Source of the DNA: Rhodopirellula bahusiensis
GTDB lineage: Bacteria; Planctomycetota; Planctomycetia; Pirellulales; Pirellulaceae
Direction: 5' to 3'
DNA: 64,000 nucleotides
Assembly: GCF_002727185.1 (NCBI RefSeq)
Contig: NZ_NIZW01000008.1
Coordinates: forward strand, 62,001-126,000
Below are positions 15,437 through 25,700 of this stretch, in pieces. A model generated the notes under the pieces. That model had not been told where the DNA came from, searched no databases, and saw only the letters and a program-made list of their open reading frames with translations. Position 1 is the stretch's first letter; each line of letters opens with the position of its first letter. The position numbers and the translations under genes are program-made.

Positions 15437-15478
15437 TTGCGGGAGCCGGATTCGAACCGACGACCTCGAGGTTATGAG
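15437..15478 (-). other. Attachment site: 3' half of a Met-type tRNA (CAT anticodon)
   Basis: Read on the minus strand, the sequence runs from the anticodon loop ctCATaa (15472-15478) through the 3' anticodon strand cctcg, a variable loop aggtc and a T arm with TTCGAAT in the loop and 5-bp stem, to the acceptor strand tccgca-like end tcccgca and discriminator A. The 5' half is missing: upstream bases do not pair with the acceptor or the anticodon stem (ctagc against cctcg fails). Identity begins exactly at the anticodon loop, a usual crossover point for tRNA-targeting integrases. I read it as an att core, not a working tRNA. Confidence 0.7.
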
Positions 15479-15903
15479 GCTAGCCCGGAAAACTTCAAAA
15501 ACACCGTGTTTGACGAAGATTCCGCGATCCTATATCCCTGTTTGCGCTTGTGCAACCTTTATCACTCTTTATCGACCGTTAGAAGTACTTCCTTTTCCGT
15601 GCACCCCCAAACAGGGATGACGAACGGGTGACGGAATATCGAAAGCGTGTAAGCGATGAGAGATACACGCGCACGGCATCTGCAGAACGTGAGTGGACGT
15701 GCCGCTGCCCTTGGAAGCAGTTTCTGCTTCACGGTCGGCGCACCAAACGATGAGTGAACTATTCACGGCTGGGTTGCCTTACCGCGACAAACTACTGCCA
15801 ATTGAAGGCTGGTTCGGCCCGGCTTGATTGAAAGGCCGTTCTCCGGAACGGTCCATGCAAGTTGTCCCTTAAATATTGACGGGTCGACGCGTCTCAGATC
15901 CTC
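15479..15903. other. No supportable gene
   Basis: About 425 bp between the att core and the next gene on the minus strand. Only short ORFs without ribosome sites occur; the one covering 15437-15631 is the antisense of the tRNA fragment. Nothing else is seen. Confidence 0.5.
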
Positions 15904-16586
15904 TCACAGGATCACTCGTTCTCGATGCGGCTGCGCCCCAGATCCGTTGGCACGCAGATGCTTTTTCACCTCGTAGGCCCATTTGCCCTGCCGCATCGGT
16001 GAAACATGTTCGTGTTCAATCTCGTATCCCGGAAACGGATCGCTCGGCAAATCGCTCAGTGAGATCGAAACCGAACATGACTTGAGCGCTGGCATCGGAA
16101 CGAAGTCCGGCGTTGGCCGTTTGTCGATGATGCAAAAATCATCCATCGCGTACTCAATCTTGCTGTCGTACCAGACTTCGTGATCATCTTCGTTTCCACA
16201 CAGAACAACTTGGTCTCGCTCCTCCATCGCGTGGTGAAGTTCTCGCCAAAAAAACGGCCCGTTGTTCGTTGAGAGCACAGCCATTAGTTGCACTGGTTCG
16301 ACCAATCCAGTCGGGTCACCAGAGAATCGCGTTCGCAGATGTCCAATCGCCTTTCTTCGCCTGACGTGAACGATGGAAAGTGAAGTCCAAACTGCAGGCA
16401 CAGTGGATAGGTCGCCGTCGCGTCGATCATTGCTCGACGTGTGTAACGACCAAACGAGTACACAGCAAACTCATGCTCTCCCTCACCTGCGAAACAGCAC
16501 GCCGACGCATCGACCAAGAATTCATCCTGCTGGTCAATGCCGTAGGTCGGCCACTTCGTTCTGATTGTCTCCCAGTTCGGATCCAT
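15904..16586 (-). pseudogene. Gene of unknown function split by a probable frameshift
   Basis: The upstream frame runs from ATG 16586 for 100 residues (MDPNWETIRTKWPTYGIDQQ ... to a stop at 16284). The second frame continues over the same place (about 16284-16400) and carries on to 15904 with sensible protein text (VEPVQLMAVLSTNNGPFFWR, WYDSKIEYAMDDFCIIDKRP, YEVKKHLRAN). Together they would give about 227 residues. The second frame has no good start of its own. No family is recognised; aromatic and acidic residues are frequent. It is either a decayed gene, a programmed shift or a sequencing error. Confidence 0.55.
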
Positions 16587-16629
16587 TATTTTGCCTCGCC
16601 TCGTTCTTCGCCAATCTAATGTCAAACGC

Positions 16630-16683
16630 TATCCTGTCTTAGGATAAGGCTACCGACAACGAGCCCAACTAAGTTGAACTTAG
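16630..16683 (+). promoter_or_regulatory. Palindrome and hairpin before the AlbA_2 gene
   Basis: A perfect 15-base palindrome, ctaagtt-g-aacttag (16669-16683), ends 13 bp before the ATG of the AlbA_2 protein. A hairpin tatcct-gtctt-aggata lies just upstream (16630-16646). Position suggests an operator that overlaps the transcription start or ribosome site, perhaps bound by the gene's own product. Confidence 0.5.
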
Positions 16684-16696
16684 GAACAAAAGAACA

Positions 16697-17905
16697 ATGA
16701 TTCCGAAACGCATTGACGCAATTTCTGGTGACGATTTGCGAACAATCGTTTCCGAAGGAGTGAAGGAGGGACGGACCCTTGAATTTAAAGAATCATTGCC
16801 AGGACGCGGGGACTCTGATCGCAAAGAGTTTCTCGCTGATATCACCTCATTCGCCAACACATCCGGTGGCGATATCGTGTACGGGATGAGGGGTGAACGT
16901 GATGCAGATGGAAAGACCACTGGCGCAGCGTCAGAATTCACGGGGCTAAAGGAGATCTCGACAGACGCCGAAACGCTGCGGCTAAAGGAGATGGTGCTTC
17001 ACGGCGTCGCACCCAGAATCGTCGGTCTAGACGTTGTCGAGATCGAGGGCGGTGATGAAGGCCCAGCGATACTCGTCCGCATCCCAGATAGCTTTCAGAA
17101 ACCACACATGGTGACTTTCAAAGGAAGTTCACGATTTTACGGACGGACGAGCGCTGGAAAGCACCAACTCGATGTCGGCGAGATCCGAACGGCTTTCGTC
17201 CAGTCGGCAAAACTACCGGAGATGCTTCGAGCTTTCGTTCTTGACCGGCTGACGATACTGCTTGACGACGCTGCCTCGATTTCATTGATCGACGGCCCGA
17301 TCGCTGCAGTCCATTTCGTCCCAATTTCAGCGATGCTCGGTTCGCACAAAATTGATCCTCGAGACATCGAGCACCCCCAATCGCTGAACTTCGCTCCGTT
17401 TGGAAGGGACGGACTGGAGCGAATTAACTTAGACGGTTACGCGAAGTACACAGCGACCAGCGAAGCTGATCGAGCACGAATCTATGGACAATTGTTCCGA
17501 AACGGTGCCGTTGAATTTGTTTCATCATCCGTACACGTTAAGAACAGCGGCGAGTCGAGTGATTTTTCCGCTACGCACCTATGCAACGACCTGCTAACCA
17601 CGCTCATAAAGTTGCGGAATCTCTACCATCATCTCGACGTCGATCCGCCCTATGTCATCTTCGTATCGCTCTTGAATGTCGCACCTTGTCAAATTTACCT
17701 ACCGGAACGGTTCCGACATTTCATCGACACGGTCACAATCAAAACGAACCAAATCACATTCTCCGAACAGCTGATTGACGAGCCGATCCCCGATGACCGT
17801 TCGCTTCTCGCCAACATACTTCGCCCACTATTTGATGAAATGTGGCAGGCGTTCGGCATAAAGCAATGCATGGACTTTACACAAGAAGGCGAGTGGCCCT
17901 CTTAA
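16697..17905 (+). CDS. AlbA_2 / Schlafen-like domain protein
   Basis: The 402-residue protein starts with the AlbA_2 (divergent AAA-4, Schlafen-like) fold: GRTLEFKESLPG (26-37), then DITSFANTSGGDIVYGM (48-64), VAPRIVGLDVVEI and the strand pair ILVRIPDSFQKPHMV with SSRFYGRTSAGKHQL. The C-terminal 240 residues (from about 165) are not recognised and are mixed alpha/beta. Proteins with this domain are DNA- or RNA-binding regulators and, in some cases, defence proteins. It is a single gene after the palindrome at 16669 and sits between the mobile element and the metal cluster. Confidence 0.8.
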   Translation: MIPKRIDAISGDDLRTIVSEGVKEGRTLEFKESLPGRGDSDRKEFLADITSFANTSGGDIVYGMRGERDADGKTTGAASEFTGLKEISTDAETLRLKEMVLHGVAPRIVGLDVVEIEGGDEGPAILVRIPDSFQKPHMVTFKGSSRFYGRTSAGKHQLDVGEIRTAFVQSAKLPEMLRAFVLDRLTILLDDAASISLIDGPIAAVHFVPISAMLGSHKIDPRDIEHPQSLNFAPFGRDGLERINLDGYAKYTATSEADRARIYGQLFRNGAVEFVSSSVHVKNSGESSDFSATHLCNDLLTTLIKLRNLYHHLDVDPPYVIFVSLLNVAPCQIYLPERFRHFIDTVTIKTNQITFSEQLIDEPIPDDRSLLANILRPLFDEMWQAFGIKQCMDFTQEGEWPS

Positions 17906-17937
17906 GTTTTCGGTGATCCGGTCTTGGGCGTTCAACA

Positions 17938-18831
17938 TCAAAACGCTGGTGGAGTGATTCCCTTGGCTTTGAGGGCCGCAAGGTACTTGTCTGGTTCGGC
18001 GACCAGCTTTTTGGCACAGCCGGGGCAGCAGATGTAGACGGCTTTTCCGTTGACATTGACCTTGCCTGGGACGCCCATGCCGCCCAGCGGTTCGTCCATC
18101 ACGGGACACGTCTTCTGTGCGGCGATGGCGGCGGCGTCGGCGAGCGTGGATTTAAAGACGCCCTCGCGCACCTGTTCGCCTTTGGCGGTGTAGTACTTGG
18201 TGAGGTACTGGTCGGGTGAGGCTTCGACTTTCTTGGTACAGCCCGCACAGCAGACGAAGAGTGACTTGTCACCGATCGTGATCTTGGGTGGCTTTCCCAT
18301 CGAGCCGAGCGGTTGACCGCTGACGGGACAGGTGGCTTGCAGGCTGATAAGCAGTTCGTCAGAGAGCTTACCGCTGGCGAGCTTGCCCATCGCGTGAAAG
18401 ACCAGAGGCTGGCTTCCGATGTTGGTGATTTCGACATTCATGTGCAACGGTTGGTCGACGACTTTGGAAAGGTCGACGCCAACTCCAATCGCGAGATTCT
18501 TGAGCGTTTTGAGTTGGTAGGTGTATTCCTTCTCGCTGTCACCAACTCGAAGTTTCAGTGTACCGGTCGCGTCGGGCGGGGCGATGGGTTGATCGTTCTT
18601 GCCAAGAATCATGAACATGATGCCTTTGTCGGCGATCACCGTTTCGACTCGGCGGTCGCCAACGGTTTGTACCGTGCCACCGTGTGGGCCAGATGCCGCA
18701 GTGGCGTGGCTGTGGCCAGCGTGGTTGTGTGCCGCGTGGTCGTGTCCGGAGTGGACGTCCTGTGCGGTCGCGAGTTGGGGGGATGCGAACAGTGTGGCCG
18801 CGACAATTGCAGTGAGAATGCGAAGTTTCAT
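17938..18831 (-). CDS. Exported His-rich protein with two CPV...CCxGC metal-binding domains
   Basis: A 297-residue exported protein: signal peptide to TATAQ (1-24), a His tract (HSGHDHAAHNHAGHSHA, 27-43), a beta-rich middle domain (about 50-160) that resembles copper-binding periplasmic chaperone folds, then two tandem domains. Each reads CPV...PLG.MG.P.K...GK, then CC.GC.KK and PD.YL, at about 168-212 and 241-285. The four Cys of each domain form a TRASH/YHS-like soft-metal site. A third copy of the domain ends the lipoprotein encoded upstream (18881-19303). It probably buffers Cu or Ag outside the cytoplasm. Confidence 0.8.
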   Translation of the reverse strand: MKLRILTAIVAATLFASPQLATAQDVHSGHDHAAHNHAGHSHATAASGPHGGTVQTVGDRRVETVIADKGIMFMILGKNDQPIAPPDATGTLKLRVGDSEKEYTYQLKTLKNLAIGVGVDLSKVVDQPLHMNVEITNIGSQPLVFHAMGKLASGKLSDELLISLQATCPVSGQPLGSMGKPPKITIGDKSLFVCCAGCTKKVEASPDQYLTKYYTAKGEQVREGVFKSTLADAAAIAAQKTCPVMDEPLGGMGVPGKVNVNGKAVYICCPGCAKKLVAEPDKYLAALKAKGITPPAF

Positions 18832-18880
18832 TGATACAGTTCTTTGAAAAAAGAGATGGTGCAGGGTGATGAACGTGGGA

Positions 18881-19303
18881 CTACTGATTCAACTTGGCGA
18901 GGTACTTGTCTGGATCGGCGAGCAGTTTGTCTTTGCAGCCGTCGCAGCAAATCCACACTGACTTGCCGTTCACATCGACCTTTTCAGGGGCTCCCATGGT
19001 TCCGAGCATCTCACCGCTGACGGGGCACATGTGCTGAGCCATGGCGGACTTGTAGTCTTCCGGCGAAAGCTCTTTCAAACCGGGCATCATCTTGGCCATT
19101 GGCGAATCGGAATCGGCGGTGGCGTGGTCGCCGTGATCGTGATCGGCGTGGTCGCCATGGTCATGGTCTGCGTGGTCCTCGGCCGTGTCGCTGATGGGAG
19201 TCGCGGGTGGCGTCACAGGATCGGATTCGGGCGAGCTGCAGCCGTAAATGCCGAGAATGAGCAGCCCGCCGAGTAGAAACGGGATGAATTTCGTGAGTCG
19301 CAT
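18881..19303 (-). CDS. His-rich lipoprotein with one CPV...CCxGC domain
   Basis: The start at 19303 is chosen because it gives a lipoprotein signal (MRLTKFIPFLLGGLLILGIY, then Gly-Cys). A linker rich in Thr/Pro leads to a HADHDHGDHADHDHGDHA-type tract (about 45-62), then one copy of the CPVSGEMLG...ICCDGC.DKL...PDKYLAKL domain (92-136). It is the first gene of a minus-strand pair with the 17938-18831 gene and diverges from the anti-sigma/Cus operon. Likely anchored in a membrane facing the periplasm as a metal scavenger. Confidence 0.8.
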   Translation of the reverse strand: MRLTKFIPFLLGGLLILGIYGCSSPESDPVTPPATPISDTAEDHADHDHGDHADHDHGDHATADSDSPMAKMMPGLKELSPEDYKSAMAQHMCPVSGEMLGTMGAPEKVDVNGKSVWICCDGCKDKLLADPDKYLAKLNQ

Positions 19304-19489
19304 GGGGTCTTGCCTTCGCGGATGAGGAGGGCGAATTTTTCGATTGACGTGCATTTGGATACTTGGGCGGTCGCTTTCTTCACGCGATGCGGAAAGAATT
19401 CTGCAAATTCACTGAAATGCGTGAATAAACAGGTACTTCGGGCATCAAAAACACATCAGCAGAAGCGTCTCCCAGAGAATGAGCGGGTT

Positions 19490-20392
19490 ATGTCAACCAA
19501 CGATTGCAAAACGGTGCAGCCATATCTGTCGGCTTATCACGACGGCGAGCTTGCGGCTGGACAAGCGGCAACGGTGGCGAAACACGTTGAGTCATGCGAA
19601 TCGTGTGCGGCAGAGCTGAGTTCGTTCAGGTCAATCGGGTCGGATTTCGCTCAAACGCCCATCCCAGCAAAACCGTCTGATCTGTGGCAGCGAATTGAGC
19701 GTGAACTTCCGATGGCCGCTGAGCCGGTGACCTTGTCGCGACGGTTTAGCGTTTGGATTCGCGAGTCGCCGTACGGCGCGGGGCTGGTGTCGTTGGCCGC
19801 GTCGATTCTGTTGTTGCTCGGTTTTGGACTTTGGTACGGCGGCGATCAGGGTAGCGTGAATAACACTGCCGGCGGCATGGCGATGCATTCGCATGAAGGC
19901 GAAGAAGGCATGTCAGCTGACCACATGCTCGAGTTCGCTGGGGTGATGGATGACTATTTACAGAAGTTGCCCAACGACCCTGACGCAGCGGAACAGATGC
20001 TGCTTACCAAGTACGACGGTGAAAAAGTCGACGCGGACGGAGCAGTTAAGTTGGTCGGCTATCGACCGATCGTCTCGGGCGGATTGCCCGAGGGATATTC
20101 GCTGGCATCAACCAGCGTCTTGAAAATGCCTTGCTGCACGTGCGTAAAGGCGGTTTGCAAACGCAACGACGGTTCGACGTTGGTTCTATTTGAACACGAC
20201 GACGAAGAGACGGCTTGGTTTGGCGATCGCCGCCAGAGCATGGCGACGTGCGGCGACAAAGATTGCTGTCTCGTCGATCTCGATTCCAGCATCGCGGCAA
20301 CTTGGAAGCAAGGTACTCGAAGCGTCACCGCCGTCGGCGTTCGCGACCAAGAGGAAGTGGCGAAGCTGGTGACCTGGTTAGACAAATCCTAA
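19490..20392 (+). CDS. Zinc-finger anti-sigma factor with Cys-rich sensor tail
   Basis: 300 residues from ATG 19490. The N-terminus is an anti-sigma zinc-binding domain: PYLSAYHDGELA, then H32-x3-C36-x2-C39 (HVESCESC). A membrane helix lies at about 99-121 (GLVSLAASILLLLGFGLWYG), then MAMHSHEGEEGM and an exported domain with Cys clusters (MPCCTCVKAVC and TCGDKDCCLVD). The outer Cys and His would sense the metal and release a sigma factor. No ECF sigma gene is adjacent, which is unusual. It is nine bases upstream of the Cus-like adaptor gene and so is probably its regulator. Confidence 0.8.
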   Translation: MSTNDCKTVQPYLSAYHDGELAAGQAATVAKHVESCESCAAELSSFRSIGSDFAQTPIPAKPSDLWQRIERELPMAAEPVTLSRRFSVWIRESPYGAGLVSLAASILLLLGFGLWYGGDQGSVNNTAGGMAMHSHEGEEGMSADHMLEFAGVMDDYLQKLPNDPDAAEQMLLTKYDGEKVDADGAVKLVGYRPIVSGGLPEGYSLASTSVLKMPCCTCVKAVCKRNDGSTLVLFEHDDEETAWFGDRRQSMATCGDKDCCLVDLDSSIAATWKQGTRSVTAVGVRDQEEVAKLVTWLDKS

Positions 20393-20401
20393 AGCGGACT
20401 C

Positions 20402-22729
20402 ATGAACGAATTCTTCAAACAACACCGCGGGAAACTCTGGATTGCACAAGCGGTGGCGTTTGTTCTGCTCGGTGTCTTCGTCGCTTCGTGGTTTGGCGGC
20501 GGCTCGGATGAGCCGAAAGTGTCCTCGAGTTCCGATACGTCGAATTCGGAGGCAATGCAAGGGAAACCGACGATTTGGACTTGCTCGATGCATCCGCAAA
20601 TCCGTCGCGATGGTCCGGGAAGTTGTCCGATCTGCGGGATGGACTTGGTTCCGGTGAGAGAATCGGCCGACGGTGTTCGCACCGTTTCGATCAGCTCTGA
20701 GATCAAGAGTTTAATGAACGTTCAGGTCAGCCCCGTGCGTCGGCAATACGTGACGGCCGATGTTCGGATGGTGGGCAAGATCGAGTACGACGAAACACGA
20801 CTTGCCCACATCACGGCTTGGGTTCCCGGCAGGCTCGAACGCATGTTCGTTGACTATACGGGCGTCGAAGTCAACAAGGGCGACCACATGGTGCAAATCT
20901 ACAGCGAGGCACTCTACACCGCGCAGGAAGAGTTGCTTGCCGCCACTCGGCGGGACCGGCCGCAAAGCTCATCGCGTTTCATCGAACCACTCGATCTTGC
21001 CGAATCCGCTCGCGAGAAACTGCGGTTGCTGGGACTGACGCCAGAACAGATTCAGACAATCGAGCAACGTGGTAAGTCATCCGAAACCGTAACGATCTAT
21101 TCGCCGGTTGGCGGCGTGGTCGTCGGCAAGTTGAAACAAGAAGGTGATCGCGTACAGACCGGCGACCGAATCTACACTGTCGCGGATTTGAACCACTTGT
21201 GGGTTCAGATGGATGCTTACGAATCGGACCTAGCTTGGTTGCGGTACGGGCAAGACGTCGAGTTCACGACCGAAGCTTATCCGGGCGAGGTTTTTCACGG
21301 TCGCATCGCGTTCATCGACCCGGTGTTGAACGAAGATACGCGAACGGTGAAGGTTCGCGTGAACGTCAGCAACGATGACGGCCGACTGAAGCCGGAGATG
21401 TTCGTGCGGGCGATCGTGAAGAGCAACGTCGCGGCGGGCGACCGAGTGCTTGATGCGTCGTTAGCTGGAAAGTGGATCAGCCCGATGCATCCCGAGATCG
21501 TGAAAGATCAACCGGGCGACTGCGACATTTGCGGGATGCCATTGGTACGGGCCGAATCATTGGGCTATGTCACCGCGGAACCGACCAACGCTGCGAAGCC
21601 GCTGATCGTACCGACGTCAGCCGTGTTGCTGACCGGCACACGAGCGATCGTCTACGTTCAGATTCCCGACGCAGACAAGCCGACTTATGAAGGTCGCGAG
21701 ATTGTGATCGGTCCGCGAGCAGGTGACTTCTATCTGGTGAAGTCCGGTCTCAACGAAGGCGACCTCGTTGTGACCAACGGAAACTTCAAGCTCGACAGTG
21801 CGCTGCAGATTTCTGCGAAGCCCTCGATGATGACACCTCAAGGTGGTGGCGGCGGTGGACACAACCACGGCGGTATGGAAATGCCAAAGGCAGATGAAGG
21901 TGTCACGATGAACGCGAGCCCGATGGAGTTGGTGCCAGCGGTACGTGATGCGATGCAAGGCATTGTTGAGCAATACAAAACGATTCAAGAAAAGGTCGAA
22001 GCAGCGAACCTCGCAGAGATTCGTGCCGGCTACGACGAACTGGATAAAGCGGTCGAGGCGGTGCCAGCAGACTTGATCGGCCCCGACATGCGACCGCAGT
22101 GGTTCGAGATTGCGATGTTGTTTCGCAATGACGTCACTGAAGGCCGCGAGGCCAATTCCATGCGAGAAGCCGATCGGGTGTTTGCATTGACTCGCCAGCA
22201 CGTCGATCAAATGAAGGTTCAGTTCCCGCTGCCGATGTCTCACGACGAAATGCAGATGCCAGCCATGACAAACATGGACGCTCCGCCAGAAGTGACTCAG
22301 CAATTGAACGGCTTTGTCGGTCCCTACTTGGGAGTTGGCAAGGCGCTCGCGGCCGACGATCTGGAGAGTGCGAAGCAAGCCGTCGAGCCGTTGCATCAGC
22401 GATTGGCTTCATTGCTGCCGATCGTCTCTGAGTCCAAAGCGGTCGAGATGTGGAACAAAGAGAAACGCGACTTGTCCGAGATCGTCGCAAGATTGCAGAA
22501 AGCAAGCGACCTCGCCGCCATGCGGAGCGGATTCGCGTTGCTGTCTGAGCAGATGCTGAGCCTGGAGCGGATGTTCGGCCTTCCCACCGACGCGGCTCTT
22601 TACGAACTGCATTGCCCGATGGCGTTTGAGGGACGTGGTGCATCGTGGATTCAGTCCGACGATGCGGTTCGCAATCCGTACTACGGCCCGTCGATGCTGA
22701 AGTGTGCCGACAAAGTCGAAAAGTTGTAG
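20402..22729 (+). CDS. cusB: CusB-like RND adaptor with two heavy-metal binding domains and a DUF3347-like tail
   Basis: A 775-residue periplasmic adaptor (membrane fusion protein) linking the inner-membrane RND pump to an outer-membrane channel. After a membrane anchor (12-32), a first heavy-metal binding domain is seen at about 58-82 (CSMHPQIRRDGPGSCPICGM) and a second at about 360-383 (SPMHPEIVKDQPGDCDICGM), the latter inserted in the beta-barrel region. Lipoyl and hairpin parts lie between. A Gly/His linker (about 481-491) joins a 270-residue helical C-terminus that looks like two DUF3347 copies, ending with a CPMAFEGRGASWIQ motif. It is much longer than CusB (about 400). A 15-bp gap leads to the pump gene. 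Confidence 0.88.
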   Translation: MNEFFKQHRGKLWIAQAVAFVLLGVFVASWFGGGSDEPKVSSSSDTSNSEAMQGKPTIWTCSMHPQIRRDGPGSCPICGMDLVPVRESADGVRTVSISSEIKSLMNVQVSPVRRQYVTADVRMVGKIEYDETRLAHITAWVPGRLERMFVDYTGVEVNKGDHMVQIYSEALYTAQEELLAATRRDRPQSSSRFIEPLDLAESAREKLRLLGLTPEQIQTIEQRGKSSETVTIYSPVGGVVVGKLKQEGDRVQTGDRIYTVADLNHLWVQMDAYESDLAWLRYGQDVEFTTEAYPGEVFHGRIAFIDPVLNEDTRTVKVRVNVSNDDGRLKPEMFVRAIVKSNVAAGDRVLDASLAGKWISPMHPEIVKDQPGDCDICGMPLVRAESLGYVTAEPTNAAKPLIVPTSAVLLTGTRAIVYVQIPDADKPTYEGREIVIGPRAGDFYLVKSGLNEGDLVVTNGNFKLDSALQISAKPSMMTPQGGGGGGHNHGGMEMPKADEGVTMNASPMELVPAVRDAMQGIVEQYKTIQEKVEAANLAEIRAGYDELDKAVEAVPADLIGPDMRPQWFEIAMLFRNDVTEGREANSMREADRVFALTRQHVDQMKVQFPLPMSHDEMQMPAMTNMDAPPEVTQQLNGFVGPYLGVGKALAADDLESAKQAVEPLHQRLASLLPIVSESKAVEMWNKEKRDLSEIVARLQKASDLAAMRSGFALLSEQMLSLERMFGLPTDAALYELHCPMAFEGRGASWIQSDDAVRNPYYGPSMLKCADKVEKL

Positions 22730-22744
22730 GCCAAGTAATCCAAC

Positions 22745-25700
22745 ATGACTGACAACGATGAAACCATTGAAAACGCGAAACGCTCGATGCTCGGCCGGCT
22801 GATCTGGTTCTGCCTGACCAACAAGCTCGTTGTGTTGTTGCTGGTCATTGCCACGCTGGGTTGGGGCGTCATGGTCGCGCCGTTTGACTGGGACACCGGC
22901 GTGTTGCCTCGCGATCCCGTTCCCGTCGACGCGATTCCCGACATTGGCGAGAACCAACAAATCGTGTTCACGCAGTGGATGGGTCGCAGCCCACAGGACG
23001 TCGAGGACCAGATCGGTTATCCGTTGACGGTTGCGCTGTTGGGCATTCCCGAAGTCAAGACGATCCGCAGCTATTCGATGTTCGGCTTCTCGTCGATTTA
23101 CATCATCTTCGGCGAAGACGCAGACTTCTATTGGTCGCGAACGCGAGTGCTGGAAAAGCTGAACAGCTTGCCCGCCGGTACCTTGCCCGATGGCGTGCAA
23201 CCGACTCTCGGACCGGACGCGACAGCATTGGGGCAGATTTATCTTTACACGCTCGAGGGCCGCGATCCTGATGGCAACCCGACCGGCGGTTGGGACTTGC
23301 GAGAGCTGCGAACGATCCAAGATTACTACGTTCGCTATTCGTTGACTTCAGCGGAAGGGATCAGCGAAGTCGCGTCGATCGGCGGATTCGTTCAGGAATA
23401 CCAAATCGACGTTGATCCCGATGCGATGCGGGCCGCTGGAGTGACGCTTGCGAAGGTGTTCGAGTCGATCCGCATGACGAACGTTGATGTGGGAGCTCGG
23501 ACGATCGAACTGAACAAGGCGGAATACGTCATCCGCGGTCTTGGCTTCATCGAGAACATCGAAGACATCGAGAAGACGGTCGTAAAAGTGACGGACAACG
23601 TGCCGATCACGGTGGCCGACGTAGCCAACGTGTCGCTTGGACCGGCGCTACGGCGTGGTGCGCTCGACAAGGCCGGTGCCGAAGCCGTCGGCGGAGTCGC
23701 GGTCGTGCGTTACGGATACAACCCGCTGGCAGCGATCAAGAACATCAAACAGCGTATTAAGGAAGTCTCGCCAGGCCTGCCGACGAAGGTGCTTGTCGAT
23801 TACACAAAGACGTCGGCCGATGAAGTTGATCTCTACGCCGACCGGCATGACCTGGAACCGATCACGGGAGCGACGGCCAGTAGTGATGCTTGGGTGAAGC
23901 ATCTTCGTGGCATGCCTCAAGAACAGTGGCCGACGTGGATCACGACCAGTCAAGTCGCGGTTGTGCCATTCTACGATCGCACGGGGTTGATCTACGAGAC
24001 GCTGGGCACGTTGAACACAGCGCTGTTTGAAGAAATCCTCGTGACGATCATCGTGATCTTGGTGATGGTCATCCATTTGCGCAGTTCGTTCCTGATCAGC
24101 GCTTTATTGCCGCTGGCGGTGTTGATGTGCTTCATCGCCATGAAGACGTTTGGCGTGGACGCAAACATCGTGGCGTTGTCCGGCATCGCGATTGCGATCG
24201 GGACGATGGTCGATATGGGGATTATTCTCACCGAGAACATTCTCAAATACCTGGATGAAGCTGCGCCCGAAGACGACAAAATGACGGTGATCTTCAAAGC
24301 GGCTCACGAAGTCGCCGGTGCGGTGCTGACCGCCGTGACAACGACCGTGGTCAGTTTTCTGCCAGTATTCACGATGATCGGTGCGGAAGGAAAGCTGTTT
24401 CGTCCGCTCACATTCACCAAGACGTTTGCACTCGCGGCATCCGTCATTGTGGCGCTGACAATCATTCCGCCAGCCGCCCACGTGTTGATGGGCGGGCGCA
24501 TTGAGTCAAAGAGTTTGCGTCGCGGGGCTTGGTTCGCTTTGCTGATTCTCGGCATTGCCGCGTCGATACTGCTGACATGGTGGATCGGTGCAATCTTGAT
24601 CGCGCTGTCGGCTTACAAGTTGTACGAAGAACGCATCCCCGAACGCTATCAACGCTACGGACCGTACACGGCGAGTGCTGTCGCCGCTCTGGTCGTCGGC
24701 GTGTTACTGACGCAGGAGTGGTTGCCGCTGGGACCGCAGAAAGGTTTGCTGCTGAATCTCCTGTTCGTTGGCGGATTGATTGGTGGCATCCTCGGATTCT
24801 TTACCGTCTTTCAACGATTCCTGTACGAACCGATCCTGCGTTGGTGCCTGAATCACAAGCTCGCGTTTCTCTGCTTGCCAACTGCGATTCTGTTGTTCGG
24901 TGGATCGGCTTGGTTGGGATTCGACAAGGTCTTCGGTTTTGTCCCCAAGACGTTCTCGATGGTTGGCATTTCAGATTCGACCGTTCGGGAGTCCGGTCCT
25001 TGGAGAACAGCAACCAACGCACTACCGGGACTCGGCAAAGAATTCATGCCGCCGCTCGATGAAGGTTCGTTTCTCTACATGCCCACCACGATGCCTCACG
25101 CTTCGATCGGTGAAGCGATGGACGTGTTGCAGTTGCAGAACCAATTGCTCGTGTCGATCCCCGAAGTCGAATCGGTCGTCGGCAAGATCGGTCGCGCCGA
25201 CACTCCGCTTGATCCGGCACCGGTGTCGATGATTGAAACGTACATCACCTACAAGTCGGAATACAAAACCGACGAAGACGGTCACCGGCTGAACTTCCGC
25301 TATGACACGGAAGCAAACGAGTATGTCCGCGACGACGACGGTGAGCTGATCCTTGATCCCACCGGTCGTCCGTTCCGGCAATGGCGAGACGAAATGCGCA
25401 CGCCTGACGACATTTGGCAAGCGATCACGACGGCGGCCCAGATTCCAGGCACGACGTCCGCCCCTAAATTGCAGCCGATCGCGGCTCGGATCGTGATGCT
25501 GCAAAGCGGCATGCGTGCGCCGATGGGAATGAAGGTGAAAGGCCCGGACCTGGAGACGATCGAGCGGGTTGCGCTGGAATTGGAATCGCTGTTGAAGCAG
25601 ATTCCAACGGTCCAATCGTCAGCCGTCATCGCTGACCGCATCGTCGGCAAGCCGTACTTGGAGATCGACATCGACCGCGACTCGATCAAGCGATACGGAC

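Noticed and set aside
15437..15631. Plus-strand ORF beginning MREPDSNRRPRGYEAS
   Set aside because: This is the well-known false translation of the antisense of a tRNA 3' half; the tRNA-like pairing explains the sequence.
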